A stretch of 64,000 bases of DNA from Acidobacteriota bacterium (GTDB lineage Bacteria; Acidobacteriota; Blastocatellia; Pyrinomonadales; Pyrinomonadaceae), in the NCBI GenBank assembly GCA_020199835.1, contig JAIVJV010000008.1, positions 310,001-374,000 on the forward strand, read 5' to 3'. A program made the position numbers and the translations under genes. Below are positions 45,292-55,853 of this stretch, in pieces. Each line of letters opens with the position of its first letter. Positions within the stretch are counted from its first letter, which is position 1. Under the pieces are notes generated by a model that was given only the letters and a program-made list of their open reading frames with translations, searched no databases and was not told the DNA's origin.

Positions 45292-46040
45292 CCACGCCCG
45301 TTTCCATTGCAGGTGTTGGTGGCGTTCTGCTCGATATCGAGGGCACGACCACGCCGATCGCATTTGTTCACGACGTGCTTTTCTCCTACGCAAAGACGCA
45401 CGTTGCAGACTATCTCGCGAAACATTCCCACACTGAAGACGTTCGCAAGGACATTCAACTCCTGCGCCAAGAGCACGGCGTAGACGAACGCGAAGGCAAA
45501 CAACCACCGCTTTTGGCGGAAACTGGATCACCGAACGAGATCGAGTCGATCACGAATTACGTTCACTGGCTCGTCGGTCTCGATCGCAAATCAACTGGAT
45601 TGAAATCGTTGCAAGGAAAGATCTGGCGCGAGGGTTATTCGGAAGGCAGTTTGCGTTCGCAAGTTTATCCTGATGTTGCGCCCGTGCTCGCGCGTTGGCG
45701 AAACGCAGGCTTAAACGTCAGCATCTTTTCGTCGGGCAGCGTACTGGCCCAACAACTCCTGTTTGCACACACAGAAGCCGGCGATCTTACGCCGTTCATC
45801 AACAACTATTTTGACACCAGCACCGGCCCAAAAGCCGACGCGCAAAGCTATCGCCGCATAGCTGAAAAGTTGAACCTAAAACCCGGCGAGGTTCTTTTCA
45901 TTTCTGACGTTGTTAGTGAACTCGCGGCCGCGCGTGAGGCGGGTATGAAAACGGTGCTCTCAATCAGACCGGGCAATCAACCACAGGACTTCGCGGATGA
46001 ATACCCGCTGATTCACTCCTTCAACGAGCTTGCACCTTAA
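45288..46040 (+). CDS. mtnC: Enolase-phosphatase E1
   Basis: The product has 250 residues from GTG 45288, which overlaps the mtnD stop; an in-frame upstream start at 45243 lies within mtnD and is less likely. This is a HAD-superfamily enzyme with Asp16 and Glu18 in LLDIEGTTTP, serine in IFSSGSV, the lysine of GPKADAQSY and the acidic FISDVVSELAAAR. It converts the diketo-sugar phosphate to acireductone in methionine salvage, and so provides the substrate of MtnD. It is the last gene of the mtn operon and converges on the TPR gene with only 4 bp between. Confidence 0.94.
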   Translation: MTTPVSIAGVGGVLLDIEGTTTPIAFVHDVLFSYAKTHVADYLAKHSHTEDVRKDIQLLRQEHGVDEREGKQPPLLAETGSPNEIESITNYVHWLVGLDRKSTGLKSLQGKIWREGYSEGSLRSQVYPDVAPVLARWRNAGLNVSIFSSGSVLAQQLLFAHTEAGDLTPFINNYFDTSTGPKADAQSYRRIAEKLNLKPGEVLFISDVVSELAAAREAGMKTVLSIRPGNQPQDFADEYPLIHSFNELAP

Positions 46041-46044
46041 TTGA

Positions 46045-47070
46045 TTATTTAATCGCGTCGTACAACTGCTTCGCCATTTCCGCGTCGATGCCCTTGAGCG
46101 TTTCATACTGGGCCAGGGCCGCGGGTTTGTCGTCGATGGCATGGTAAGTCAGTGCGAGGTTGAAGTAGGCCTGGGCCAGTTGCGGCCGCAGCTTGATGAC
46201 TTCCTTGTACGACTCGATGGCTTCCGAATAGCGTCCGGCAGTGTAAAGCGTCAACCCGAGATTGAAATGCGCCGACGCGTTCTTCGGCTGGATCTCCGCG
46301 GCTTTCTTCAACGCGTTCGCCGCTTCGTCATAACGCTTCAAACCACTGTACGCATTGCCGAGATTCTTGTAAGCGTATGAACGAATCTCGTTTCTTTCCT
46401 GAAAGCCAAGTTTGTAAGCCTCACCGGTCTCGCCAAGCAACTTGATTGCCTTCTCGCTCGCGTCCACCGCTTCCCGGTAACGGTCGCTATGGTTGTAGGC
46501 AAAGCTGAGATTGTTGTAGACGTCCGGACTGTTCGGATCGAACTTCAACGTTTGTTGATAAACCTCGATCGACTCCGGATAGCGGTTCAGTCGCGCGAGT
46601 GAAAACGCGAGCGGCAAATACGCACTGGAATAGTCAGGTTTGACTTTGATCGCCTGCTGGTAAGCCTTCACGGCTTCGGCAAACTTGCCCTGGTCCACAT
46701 AAACATTGCCGAGACCGGCAAACGCACGCGCATCGTCGGGAGCGATCTGCGCGGCGAGTTGATACTGTCGTTCAGCTTCATCGTAACGTGGCAGTGGTGC
46801 ACTGCGAGCGGCGTTTGCTTTCGCGATGATCGAATCCTGTTGCCGCACAGAATGCCTGGGTGTGGTCCGACCCTTAATGCGACCGCCGCCGGCAGCCTGT
46901 CCGCCTCCGGAGGCGTGGACCGTCGGATTTTGCGGAGTGCGAAAGACGAGTGCGGCGCCGCCGGTGATATCGCGCACGACGCTGCCACCACCCGTAATGT
47001 CCTGGGCCGCGACGCTTGCGACGGCCAGCCCAATAACTACCAAAACGAGAGGGAAAAGGGGATTTTTCAT
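46045..47070 (-). CDS. Exported tetratricopeptide-repeat protein
   Basis: The product has 341 residues. The signal peptide is about 1-22 (MKNPLFPLVLVVIGLAVASVAAQ). A Gly/Thr-rich stretch follows (about 24-75, with duplicated DITGGGSVVRDITGGA). Residues about 95-340 hold seven TPR units (AEAVKAYQQAIKVKPDYSSA, AANALKKAAEIQPKNASAH, AIESYKEVIKLRPQLAQAY). It is presumably a periplasmic scaffold. A GAGGAG lies about 12 bases upstream of ATG 47070. It ends 4 bp from the convergent mtnC gene and starts 97 bp downstream of the ExbD-like gene on the same strand, so the two may be co-transcribed. Confidence 0.9.
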   Translation of the reverse strand: MKNPLFPLVLVVIGLAVASVAAQDITGGGSVVRDITGGAALVFRTPQNPTVHASGGGQAAGGGRIKGRTTPRHSVRQQDSIIAKANAARSAPLPRYDEAERQYQLAAQIAPDDARAFAGLGNVYVDQGKFAEAVKAYQQAIKVKPDYSSAYLPLAFSLARLNRYPESIEVYQQTLKFDPNSPDVYNNLSFAYNHSDRYREAVDASEKAIKLLGETGEAYKLGFQERNEIRSYAYKNLGNAYSGLKRYDEAANALKKAAEIQPKNASAHFNLGLTLYTAGRYSEAIESYKEVIKLRPQLAQAYFNLALTYHAIDDKPAALAQYETLKGIDAEMAKQLYDAIK

Positions 47071-47167
47071 GCTAACTACGTCTCCTCACCAGCAGATTAC
47101 AACCGATTCCACCCACAGACACAAGGCTGCGGCAGCCGCGGCGTAAAAGGTGCGACGAGTAGAGTAG

Positions 47168-47650
47168 CTACGGGAGCGCGTCGAGTTGCAAACCGATCGG
47201 CGCAGCGCCTGTGGCCTTCAGGCCATCCATCACCTTCATCACTTCACCGTAAGGAAGGTTGCGAGGCGCTTTGATGAACACCGTCTTCTCGATCCTGAAC
47301 TGCTCTGGTACGTCCAGCCGATCAACCATCTCGGTTCGATAAACCCGATTACGCGTCCGTTCGTCAAAAAGCGAGATCAGCCTCGCGCTTAGCTTCGAGA
47401 CATCATTGACGCTGCCCATGTCCGTGAGGGAGTTCAGTCGTAGAGTGCGGTCAGGCTCGATAGTCACTACGAGAGTCTTGATGTTTGGTGTCAGGGGCAG
47501 ATCAGGCTGCGGTTCTGCCGGAACTCTCGCCGTGAACTGGTGAGGTTTCAGAGGCGCCGCTACCATGAAAATAATGAGCAGCACGAGAAGAACATCGATA
47601 AGTGGGGTGACGTTGATATTCGGCGCAGTCGAGGTGGTTGTCTTCGTCAT
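47168..47650 (-). CDS. exbD: ExbD/TolR-family energy-transduction protein
   Basis: The product has 160 residues. One membrane helix (about 17-34, VTPLIDVLLVLLIIFMVAAP) contains the essential Asp19 of the ExbD/TolR proton channel. The periplasmic part follows with the C-terminal half FIKAPRNLPYGEVMKVMDGLKATGA typical of ExbD. It normally works with ExbB and TonB to power TonB-dependent receptors, three of which are in this window, but no exbB or tonB is adjacent. The ribosome site is weak. Neighbours are a beta-lactamase-like gene upstream and a TPR gene downstream. Confidence 0.9.
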   Translation of the reverse strand: MTKTTTSTAPNINVTPLIDVLLVLLIIFMVAAPLKPHQFTARVPAEPQPDLPLTPNIKTLVVTIEPDRTLRLNSLTDMGSVNDVSKLSARLISLFDERTRNRVYRTEMVDRLDVPEQFRIEKTVFIKAPRNLPYGEVMKVMDGLKATGAAPIGLQLDALP

Positions 47651-47688
47651 GCCGACTTAGACAATGGCACCGCCGAAAAGTTCCCGCC

Positions 47689-48624
47689 TTATTTGATTGA
47701 CGCCAGCCCCTCCATAACGGCGCGAGCGACCGTCGGAATGATGTCGCGCTCGTTTGAGTGCCCGGTCGTGAAGGTCGCCAGTACGAACTTTTGACCATCA
47801 GGCATCTCGATGTAAGCAACGTCGTGACGCGTGGTGCTGGTCCAACCCGCCTTAGACCACAGCCGTGCGCCCGCAACACCCTTTAGCGCAATTCCCGTAA
47901 AGCCGTGTCCCTGGTCGTCGGCGTCATTGGTTGAGCCGCTGTAGTCGCGTTTCAAAAGATCCATCATCATCGCCGTACGCTCGCGCGTCGCTGCTTTGCC
48001 GGTCACGATCTCCATCAGCAAACGCGCGGTGGCATCGGTCGTAAGCTTGTTTCGATTCTCGCCGTTGGGTCCGCGTGAAACGCTTTCGCGGCCGTATGCG
48101 TCTTCGCAAAAGGTCTTCTGGTTCACGTTGATGTTGGTGTAGCCAAGTCCGGAGAAATAGCGGTTCATCGCGTTTCGTTTGTACTGCCACTCTTCCATTT
48201 CTTTCGCGGGCAGCTCGTAGCCGGAAGTTGTGTGAGTCAACACATCAACGACGTACTGCGTCGCTTCGTTTGAGGAATCGACGACCATGTCCCGCAGCGC
48301 GCGCGTCAGCTCCGGCGTTAACTCGATCTTCTTGTCTTCCAGCCAGCGATGAGCCGCGACGAGGTAAAACAATTTCACTACGCTCGCGGGATAGACGCGT
48401 TCGTTCCCGCGAAAGCTCGCGGTGACCGGATGCTGCGGATCGCGCAGGTCGATCAAGGTGACGGAAAGCTGCTTCTCTTCCAGTTTCTTGTCAGCGAAAC
48501 GTTCGAGCGTGGTTTTGACCGCGCGATCGACAACGTCCTGTAGCGAAGGCTTCGGTTGTTGGGCTACAGCACACACGGAGAGAAGTAGAAGTGTGCAAAG
48601 AGCGGCTGCTGGTTTGCGTATCAT
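47689..48624 (-). CDS. Class A beta-lactamase-like serine hydrolase
   Basis: The product has 311 residues from ATG 48624 (GGAG five bases upstream); ATG 48627 is adjacent. The signal peptide is about 1-21 (AALCTLLLLSVCAVAQ). The Ser-x-x-Lys motif is Ser81-Val-Val-Lys84. The second motif reads Ser117-Ser118-Asn119 where class A enzymes have Ser-Asp-Asn. The third reads Lys-Ala-Gly (SKAGWTSTTRHDVAY) in place of Lys-Thr-Gly. It thus keeps the penicillin-interactive fold, but the altered motifs make an antibiotic-hydrolysing role uncertain; an endogenous peptidase or esterase is as likely. Its start lies 28 bp from the divergent permease gene. Confidence 0.85.
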   Translation of the reverse strand: MIRKPAAALCTLLLLSVCAVAQQPKPSLQDVVDRAVKTTLERFADKKLEEKQLSVTLIDLRDPQHPVTASFRGNERVYPASVVKLFYLVAAHRWLEDKKIELTPELTRALRDMVVDSSNEATQYVVDVLTHTTSGYELPAKEMEEWQYKRNAMNRYFSGLGYTNINVNQKTFCEDAYGRESVSRGPNGENRNKLTTDATARLLMEIVTGKAATRERTAMMMDLLKRDYSGSTNDADDQGHGFTGIALKGVAGARLWSKAGWTSTTRHDVAYIEMPDGQKFVLATFTTGHSNERDIIPTVARAVMEGLASIK

Positions 48625-48652
48625 CATAGCTCCACTATAAGCTGTCGTCCCT

Positions 48653-49951
48653 GTGCAGAACCAGACTGACGAGGGCCTGGTCCGCGGCATCCGCCGCTGG
48701 GACCTGGTCGCAATTGCAATCAACGGCATCATCGGCGCGGGAATATTTGGACTCCCTTCCAAAGTCTTTTCCCTGCTCGGCCCGTACAGCATCATCGCCT
48801 TCATCGCGTGTGCGGTTTTCGTCGCGCTGATCATCCTGTGTTTCGCGGAGGTCGGCAGTCGTTTCGACGATACCGGTGGACCATATCTCTACGCTCGCGA
48901 GGCGTTCAATCCGGCCGTAGCCTTTGAGATCGGTTGGTTGATCTGGCTCGCGCGCGTGACGGCGTTCGCCGCGAATGCGAATCTGCTAATCAACTACGTC
49001 GGTTACTTCTGGACCTCAGCTACGGATACCTTCTGGCGCGCGTCCGTGATCGTCGCTGTCGTGGCGGTGCTCGCGGCCATTAATCTACTCGGCATCCGGC
49101 AGGCGGCCATCGTCAGCAACGTTTTCACGATCGGCAAGCTTGTTCCGATCATTATTTTCATCGGCGCGGGATTATTTTTTCTCAATCCACAAGCGTTCAC
49201 GCCGGGTGCGAGTCCCGACACTGGCGCGTTCTCGCAATCAGTGCTGCTGCTGGTTTATGCGTTCACCGGATTTGAGATGGCGACGATCCCAGCGGGCGAA
49301 GTGCGGGATCCGAAACGAAACCTGCCGCGCGCGCTGATTATCGCGATTCTCCTCGTTGCCGTGCTTTACATCCTGATCCAGATCGTCTGCGTTGGAACTC
49401 TGCCCGGCCTGGGCCAATCGCAGAAGCCCCTCGCTGATGCGGGTACGCAGTTTCTCGGCACCGCCGGCGGCGCGATCATTTCGGCGGGCGCGATCATTTC
49501 GATCACGGGAAACCTGAACATCCTGATGTTGTCCGGTTCGCGACTGCCGTTTGCAATGGCCGAACAGAAACAGTTACCGGCGTTCGTTGGCAGCGTACAC
49601 CGATCGTTTTTCACGCCCTACGTCGCGATTTTGCTAACAGCGGGATTGATGCTGTTTCTGACGTTGAAGAGTTCGTTTGTCGCCGCCCTCACGATCAGCA
49701 CGATTGCACGACTGGTTACTTACGGCGCGACTTGCATTGCGCTGCCGATCCTCCGCCGTCGTAAAGACGGACCAGCGGCGGCTTTTCGCTTACCCGGTGG
49801 AACGATCATCGCGATGTTATCGCTCGCGCTGATCGTTTGGCTCCTACTGCACAGCACGTTGCAGGAAGCAAAAGCGGCCGCACTCGCAGGCGCTGTCGGT
49901 CTCGCGATCTACCTGGCTTACTGGCTCTACTCGCGCTCGCGTTCTTCGTAA
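48653..49951 (+). CDS. APC-family amino acid permease
   Basis: The product has 432 residues and twelve membrane helices. GTG 48653 begins [18 protein letters not shown]; the following [16 protein letters not shown] is the substrate-binding unwound helix 1 of the APC superfamily. It is an inner-membrane importer or exchanger of amino acids; specificity is not evident. Its end overlaps the convergent amidohydrolase gene by 25 bp. TATAAG at 48636-48641 sits only 11 bp before the start codon, so the mRNA may be nearly leaderless. Confidence 0.92.
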   Translation: MQNQTDEGLVRGIRRWDLVAIAINGIIGAGIFGLPSKVFSLLGPYSIIAFIACAVFVALIILCFAEVGSRFDDTGGPYLYAREAFNPAVAFEIGWLIWLARVTAFAANANLLINYVGYFWTSATDTFWRASVIVAVVAVLAAINLLGIRQAAIVSNVFTIGKLVPIIIFIGAGLFFLNPQAFTPGASPDTGAFSQSVLLLVYAFTGFEMATIPAGEVRDPKRNLPRALIIAILLVAVLYILIQIVCVGTLPGLGQSQKPLADAGTQFLGTAGGAIISAGAIISITGNLNILMLSGSRLPFAMAEQKQLPAFVGSVHRSFFTPYVAILLTAGLMLFLTLKSSFVAALTISTIARLVTYGATCIALPILRRRKDGPAAAFRLPGGTIIAMLSLALIVWLLLHSTLQEAKAAALAGAVGLAIYLAYWLYSRSRSS

Positions 49952-51621
49952 ACCACGCGCCCGTCAACCATCGTCAACACGACCTTCACGTTCTCGATCT
50001 CTTCCGGCTCTATCTTGAAGATGTCACGCGAGAGCAGCACGAGATCCGCAAGTTTGCCGGTGGTGATACTTCCTTTTATGTGGTCCTGAAACTCAGCGTA
50101 AGCCGAACCGACCGTGTAGGCACGCACAGTCTCATCAACCGAGATCTTCTGTTTCGGCACCCAGCCTTTTGGGTTCTTGCCGTCGATGGTGCGTCGCGTA
50201 ACAGCGGCGTAGATCGTCAAGATAGGATTGAGCGGCGCCACCGTCCAGTCAGTGCCAAACGCGAGCGTCACGCCGGCGTCGAGCAGCGAACGAAACGCGT
50301 AGGTCGTCTTCGCGCGCTCCTTGCCGATGCGTTTTTCAGCCCAACGACCATCATCGATCGCGTGATACGGCTGCATCGACGCGATAACACTGTTACGAGC
50401 GAAACGCGGAATGTCCTGCGATCGCAAATGCTGCGCGTGCTCGATGCGAAAACGTCGATCGCGTTTGCCGTTCTCGCGTTCGACCTGCTCGAAAGTACTC
50501 AGGATCGCGTCGTTCGCACGATCCCCGATTGCGTGAATCATTATTTGCAAACCCGCGCGATCCGCTTCGAGCACGCGTTTGAGCATCGCGCCTTCGGGAT
50601 ACATCTCATCGCCTGCGATGCCGCTCGTCGATGGATCGTCGCGATACGGTTCGTAAAAGAGCGCGGTGGTCGAGCCCAAACTCCCGTCTGAAAAACCTTT
50701 CAAACCGCCGACGCGAAGCATTTCGCTGCCGAAGTGCGCGCGCACGCCGGTGTTAGCCAAACGTTCCCATGCGGGTAACGGCGCCACCGCGTAAATGCGC
50801 GTCTTCAACTCACCACGGTCCAACAACGTCTGGTAAACGCCGACGTCGGTTCCGGCCGACACATCCTGCACGCTCGTGACGCCGAGTTTCGCCGCGTAGT
50901 TCGTGGCTGCGCGCGCAGCGGCGAGTCTTTCATCAAACGTCGCGGGCGGGATCACTTTCCACACAAAACTCTGCGCCGCGTCTTTCAACACACCCGTGGG
51001 CTCGCCCGATTTGTCGCGCACAATCACACCGCCGGGCGGATCGACAGTCTGGCGTGTGACACCGGCCAGCTTGAGCGCAAGACTGTTAGCCAGCGCCATG
51101 TGACCGTCCAATCTATTTACGAATACGGGCGTCTCTGGAGTGAAGCTGTCGATCAGTTCTTTCGCCGGCAGCTTTGCGTCAGACCAGCGTTCGTGGTCCC
51201 AATCACCACCGGTGATCCAGCGTCCCTTAGGCGTCTTCGCGGCAAACGCTTTGATGCGTTCGGCAAACTCCTGCGGCGAATTCGCGTCACGCAGATCGAC
51301 ACTCGAGAGTTGAAAACCGCCGCTCAGGAAGTGCGTGTGCGCGTCGTTGAAACCGGGTAACAGCAAACGCTTCTTCGCATCGAGCGTGCGCGTGTTTGGA
51401 CCAGCGAGTTTACTGATGTCTCTACTCGAACCGACCGCGACAATCCGGTTCGCGTAGATCGCCACGGCTTCCGCGGTGGGCTGCGCTGTATCCATCGTGT
51501 GAATAACGGCGTTGACGATGATCGTGTCGGCGACAAGCGCCGGTTTTTCAGCTTGAACAGGAAGGTTCATAAGACACAGCACGAGCAACAGGATCGAAAT
51601 CAGCCGGGGTGTGGTTTTCAT
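49927..51621 (-). CDS. Exported amidohydrolase, YtcJ/long-chain type
   Basis: The product has 564 residues from ATG 51621. The signal peptide is about 1-23 ([22 protein letters not shown]). Metal ligands are visible in [16 protein letters not shown] (His-x-His) and in [14 protein letters not shown] and [15 protein letters not shown]; the catalytic Asp is in [12 protein letters not shown]. The extended N-terminal segment ([13 protein letters not shown]) is the small beta-sandwich of the amidohydrolase superfamily. YtcJ-like members act on diverse amides; exported ones are common in soil bacteria. Its gene diverges from the glycolate-oxidase-like operon with 34 bp between. Confidence 0.9.
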   Translation of the reverse strand: MKTTPRLISILLLVLCLMNLPVQAEKPALVADTIIVNAVIHTMDTAQPTAEAVAIYANRIVAVGSSRDISKLAGPNTRTLDAKKRLLLPGFNDAHTHFLSGGFQLSSVDLRDANSPQEFAERIKAFAAKTPKGRWITGGDWDHERWSDAKLPAKELIDSFTPETPVFVNRLDGHMALANSLALKLAGVTRQTVDPPGGVIVRDKSGEPTGVLKDAAQSFVWKVIPPATFDERLAAARAATNYAAKLGVTSVQDVSAGTDVGVYQTLLDRGELKTRIYAVAPLPAWERLANTGVRAHFGSEMLRVGGLKGFSDGSLGSTTALFYEPYRDDPSTSGIAGDEMYPEGAMLKRVLEADRAGLQIMIHAIGDRANDAILSTFEQVERENGKRDRRFRIEHAQHLRSQDIPRFARNSVIASMQPYHAIDDGRWAEKRIGKERAKTTYAFRSLLDAGVTLAFGTDWTVAPLNPILTIYAAVTRRTIDGKNPKGWVPKQKISVDETVRAYTVGSAYAEFQDHIKGSITTGKLADLVLLSRDIFKIEPEEIENVKVVLTMVDGRVVYEERERE

Positions 51622-51655
51622 CAGCGGTAGATTGTACACTGTCAAACAATCTCGT

Positions 51656-54145
51656 GTGGATCAACTAACCGACAAACTAATCGATAACCTGGGCGCTATC
51701 GTCGGCCGCGAAAACGTTCTTTCCAAAGCAGACGAACTGCTGGTGTACGAGTGCGACGGGTTGCCGCATCACAAGCATCGCCCGCGGGCGGTCGTCTTTC
51801 CGTCTTCAACTGAAGAGACCTCGGCGATTATGCGCGAGCTCGCGCGTGCGAAGGTTTCGTTTACGCCGCGTGGAGCAGGAACGGGTCTCTCGGGTGGCGC
51901 GCTCGCGCTCGACTCAGGCGTGGTGATCGAGTTTGCGCGAATGCGCAAGATACTGCGCATCGACGTCGAGAATCGTCTGGCTGTTGTGCAGCCGGGCGTG
52001 GTGAATCTTCACGTCTCGCGGGCAGTGTTGCCATACGATTTGTACTACGTGCCCGATCCCTCGAGCCAGCCGAGTTGCACGATCGGCGGCAACATCGCCG
52101 AGAGTGCGGGCGGCATTCATTGTTTGAAGTACGGCACTACCACAGATCACGTGCTCGGCTGTCGCGTGGTGCTGGCAGGCGGCGAGATCGTCGATCTCAG
52201 CGCCGAATATAACGGATACGATCTGCTCGGCACGTATGTTGGTTCGGAAGGAACGTTTGGTATTACTACTGAAGCCACACTGAGGCTGAGCCAGGTTCCG
52301 CCCGCGGTGCGCACGCTGCTCGCGGAGTTTGCCGAAGTTGACGATGCGAGTCATGCCGTTTCGGCGATCATCGCGGCGGGCGTGATGCCTGCCGCGCTGG
52401 AGATGATGGACCGTGAGATCATTCGCGCGGTCGAAGCGAGTGTGTTTGCGGCCGGACTACCGCCGGACGCGGGCGCGGCTTTGCTGATCGAACTCGACGG
52501 CATTGAAGCGGGACTCGACGACGAAGCGCGCAAAGTGACAGGCATCTGCATGGAATACGGCGCGCGCAATTGCCGGCTCGCGCGTGATGAAACCGAACGC
52601 AAGAAGCTTTGGGCCGCACGCAAGGGAGCGTTTGGCGCAATTGGCCGCATCTCGCCCGATTCGATGATCCAGGACGCGGTTGTGCCGCGTTCCCGTCTGC
52701 CCGAAGTGTTGCATGCGGCGTATGACATCGCTGCTCGACATCAGTTGCGCATTGCGAATGTGTTTCATGCGGGTGATGGCAACCTGCATCCGTTGATCTG
52801 CTTCGATTCGCGTTCCGCAGACCAGGTGCGGCGTGTCAAAGAAGCGGGACGCGAGCTGATGGAAGTTTGTGTCGCCGCGGGCGGCACGATCACAGGCGAG
52901 CATGGGGTCGGTTTGGATAAACGGGATCTGTTACCGCTTGTGTTTTCGGAAGCAGACATGAACGCGATGCTGAGTGTGCGTGCCGCGTTCGATCCCCTCG
53001 GCCTGTGCAACCCCGGCAAAATCATTCCCATGCTGCGCGGCTGCGGCGAAGCTCGGGCTATATCCGCGGAAACTAATGCAGTGCCTCTCGCAACCAAGCT
53101 CCAATCCGCTGTCCCTCCACCTGACTCCATCGAGGAACTCTCGGAAATAGTTAAACGCGCAGCAGCCCAAGGTTTGACGATCACGCCCGCTGGCGGAAGA
53201 ACATTACTTAACACGAATCCGGCAACAAACCTGATCGTCGAGATGAGTCGTTTCAATAAAATCATCGAACACGAACCAGCGGATCTGATCGCAGTCGCAC
53301 AGGCCGGCGTCCCACTCACAACTTTCAACCAAAAACTCGCCGAAAACGGCCAATGGCTCCCACTCGATCCACCCGACAACGGCCACGCTACCCTCGGCGG
53401 CATCATCGCAACCGGTCTCGGTGGTCCACAACAATTCGGTTACGGCCGCCCACGCGGCTCTGTAATCGGAATGACCGTCGTGCTCGCCGACGGCAGCATC
53501 GTTAAAGCCGGCGGTCGCGTCGTAAAGAACGTCGCGGGTTACGACTTGTGCAAGTTATTTACCGGAAGCTACGGAACGCTCGGCATCATCACTGAACTCA
53601 TTTTCAAGCTGCGTCCGCGACCCGCGCGCGAAGCGACCGTCGTCGCCAACGGCTCGATCCCCGAACTCCTTGCCGCCGCCCGCGGCGTGTTGGACGCGCG
53701 GCTCTTTCCAGTAGGGGTGGAGTTGCTATCATCATCACTCGCAAGCCGCATCGGCATTGAAGTCGACTCGGCAGCGTTGTTGATTCGTTTTGCGGGAAAC
53801 GAAAAAGGCGTCGCGTATCAAGTCGAGCAAGCGTTGCTGCATCTGAAAAATGCGTCGATTGAGGAAACGGGCGTTGCTTCAGACGATTCCTGGATTTGGC
53901 AGAATCTTGCCGCTGTGCCGGTACGAGAAGCGCCTTCTTTCGCAACACATGTGTTACCAACGAAGTTGGCAGACACTTCGCTCGATAGTCACTCTTTGTG
54001 GCAAGTGGGAGTTGCAGACGGCCGGGTAAGAACATTTAAGCACGTGCAACCTAACACGTCACTTGACCCGCTTAGCCAACGCGTGAAGCACAATTTAGAT
54101 CCCCTCAACTTGTTTAGAGGACACGACTATGAACACGCTGCGTAG
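51656..54145 (+). CDS. glcDE: Fused GlcD-GlcE glycolate-oxidase-like flavoprotein
   Basis: The product has 829 residues. GTG 51656 is chosen over GTG 51611, which would overlap the divergent amidohydrolase start. Residues about 1-465 are GlcD: FAD-binding ([41 protein letters not shown]) and FAD-oxidase C-terminal parts ([33 protein letters not shown]). From about 480 on it is GlcE: a second FAD-binding-4 domain ([50 protein letters not shown]). In E. coli these are two subunits that, with the iron-sulphur subunit GlcF, oxidise glycolate and pass electrons to quinone. GlcF is encoded at 55854, one gene away. Lactate or another 2-hydroxyacid is a possible substrate. Confidence 0.9.
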   Translation: MDQLTDKLIDNLGAIVGRENVLSKADELLVYECDGLPHHKHRPRAVVFPSSTEETSAIMRELARAKVSFTPRGAGTGLSGGALALDSGVVIEFARMRKILRIDVENRLAVVQPGVVNLHVSRAVLPYDLYYVPDPSSQPSCTIGGNIAESAGGIHCLKYGTTTDHVLGCRVVLAGGEIVDLSAEYNGYDLLGTYVGSEGTFGITTEATLRLSQVPPAVRTLLAEFAEVDDASHAVSAIIAAGVMPAALEMMDREIIRAVEASVFAAGLPPDAGAALLIELDGIEAGLDDEARKVTGICMEYGARNCRLARDETERKKLWAARKGAFGAIGRISPDSMIQDAVVPRSRLPEVLHAAYDIAARHQLRIANVFHAGDGNLHPLICFDSRSADQVRRVKEAGRELMEVCVAAGGTITGEHGVGLDKRDLLPLVFSEADMNAMLSVRAAFDPLGLCNPGKIIPMLRGCGEARAISAETNAVPLATKLQSAVPPPDSIEELSEIVKRAAAQGLTITPAGGRTLLNTNPATNLIVEMSRFNKIIEHEPADLIAVAQAGVPLTTFNQKLAENGQWLPLDPPDNGHATLGGIIATGLGGPQQFGYGRPRGSVIGMTVVLADGSIVKAGGRVVKNVAGYDLCKLFTGSYGTLGIITELIFKLRPRPAREATVVANGSIPELLAAARGVLDARLFPVGVELLSSSLASRIGIEVDSAALLIRFAGNEKGVAYQVEQALLHLKNASIEETGVASDDSWIWQNLAAVPVREAPSFATHVLPTKLADTSLDSHSLWQVGVADGRVRTFKHVQPNTSLDPLSQRVKHNLDPLNLFRGHDYEHAA

Positions 54146-55850
54146 ACTCGGACCCATATTTTTAATTGTAGTTTTTATCAACGCATCTGTGGCTCCGATC
54201 GCGGCACGCGAACCGGTGCGCGGCCGTCGCGGCATGGTCGCCTCCACGAATGAAGTCGCGTCGCGTGTCGGCGTCGACATCATGAAGCGTGGCGGCAACG
54301 CCGTCGACGCGGCGATCGCGGTCGCGTTCGCACTGGCTGTCACACATCCTGCCGCCGGCAATCTCGGCGGCGGCGGCTTTATGATGATCCGTTTAAAAGA
54401 CGGCCACAGCACGGCGATCGACTATCGCGAGATGGCGCCCGCCGCTGCGCACCGCGACGTATACCTCGACAAGAACGGCAACCTCATCGAAGGGGAAGGC
54501 GGTTCACTCATCGGCTATCGCGCTGTGGGCGTACCTGGCACGGTGCGCGGAATGGATTTGGCGCTGAAAAAGTATGGCTCCGGGAAATTCACCTGGAACC
54601 AACTCGTCGAACCCGCGCGCAGGCTTGCAGCGACTGGTTTCACAGTGACGCATTCACTCGCACGTTCACTCAAGAGCAATGACGAATACCTTTCGAAGTA
54701 TGCCGAAACAAAGCGGATCTATTTGCGTAACGGCAACTTCTACCGGGAAGGTGAGATCTTCCGTCAACCCGAGCTCGCCGCTACGTTTGCGCGCCTGCAG
54801 CGTTTTGGTCCCAACGAGTTTTATGAAGGTGAAACTGCGCGGCTGATCGTTGCCGACATGAAACGAAACAACGGTTTAATGACGCTCGAGGATTTGCGTG
54901 ATTACGTCGCGAAAGAGCGCACTCCGTTGCGCGGCAACTATCGCGGGCACGAGATCATTTCGATGCCGCCTCCGTCTTCCGGCGGCGCCGTACTGATCCA
55001 GATGCTTAACATTCTCGAAGGCTACGATCTCAGCAAGCTCGAAGCATCGTCGTCGGATCGTTACCACCTCATGACCGAGGCGATGCGCCGGGCGTTTGCG
55101 GACCGCGCCGAGTACATGGGCGACACCGATTTTGTGAAGGTGCCGATTGCCGGGCTAATCGATAAGGCGTACGCGACGAAGCTGCGTGCGACGATCAATA
55201 CCGAGCGCGCGTCGACTAGTGCCGAAGTGCGGGCCGGTCGTCCGGCAGGTTATGAATCCGAAGATACGACTCACTTCACCGTGGTGGATGCGGACGGTAA
55301 CGCAGTCGCAAACACTTACACGTTGAATAATTCGTATGGCTCGGCAGCAATGGCGAAAGGCACCGGCATCCTGCTCAATGACGAGATGGACGACTTCGCC
55401 GCTAAGCCGGGAACACCGAACCTGTACGGTTTGATTCAGGGCGAGCGCAACGCGGTCGCGCCGAAGAAGCGCCCACTCTCGGCGATGACGCCGACGATCG
55501 TTCTGCGCAAGGACGGGAGCTTGTGGTTTACGGTCGGGAGTCCGGGTGGCCCAACGATTATCAACACGGTGCTCTGCATTATCACAAACGTCATCGATTA
55601 CGAAATGAACATTCAACAAGCGATCGACGCGCCGCGCATTCATCATCAGTGGCTGCCGGATGAACTCGTCGGCGAACCGTTTGGTTTGTCAGGCGATACG
55701 GTGCGCGCGTTGACGTCGCGCGGGCACACAGTCGCGGAGAAACGACGCTATCTGGGCGACGCTGAGGGCATCATGATCGAAGAGAAGACCGGCATCCGTC
55801 TCGGCGCTACCGACCCGCGCCGCAGCGACGGACCCGCAGTGGGATATTGA
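54129..55850 (+). CDS. ggt: Gamma-glutamyltransferase
   Basis: The product has 573 residues. ATG 54129 lies within the last 17 bp of glcDE and follows AGAGGA. The signal peptide is about 1-26. The large subunit has MKRGGNAVDAAIAVAFALAV and GNLGGGGFMM. Autocleavage is expected before Thr380 (DTTHFTVVD), which becomes the nucleophile of the small subunit; PLSAMTPTIVLRKDGS and GSPGGPTIINTV are the usual active-site segments. The periplasmic enzyme breaks the gamma-glutamyl bond of glutathione and related peptides. It is inserted between glcDE and glcF, with three bases to the glcF start. Confidence 0.94.
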   Translation: MNTLRRLGPIFLIVVFINASVAPIAAREPVRGRRGMVASTNEVASRVGVDIMKRGGNAVDAAIAVAFALAVTHPAAGNLGGGGFMMIRLKDGHSTAIDYREMAPAAAHRDVYLDKNGNLIEGEGGSLIGYRAVGVPGTVRGMDLALKKYGSGKFTWNQLVEPARRLAATGFTVTHSLARSLKSNDEYLSKYAETKRIYLRNGNFYREGEIFRQPELAATFARLQRFGPNEFYEGETARLIVADMKRNNGLMTLEDLRDYVAKERTPLRGNYRGHEIISMPPPSSGGAVLIQMLNILEGYDLSKLEASSSDRYHLMTEAMRRAFADRAEYMGDTDFVKVPIAGLIDKAYATKLRATINTERASTSAEVRAGRPAGYESEDTTHFTVVDADGNAVANTYTLNNSYGSAAMAKGTGILLNDEMDDFAAKPGTPNLYGLIQGERNAVAPKKRPLSAMTPTIVLRKDGSLWFTVGSPGGPTIINTVLCIITNVIDYEMNIQQAIDAPRIHHQWLPDELVGEPFGLSGDTVRALTSRGHTVAEKRRYLGDAEGIMIEEKTGIRLGATDPRRSDGPAVGY

Positions 55851-55853
55851 TTT

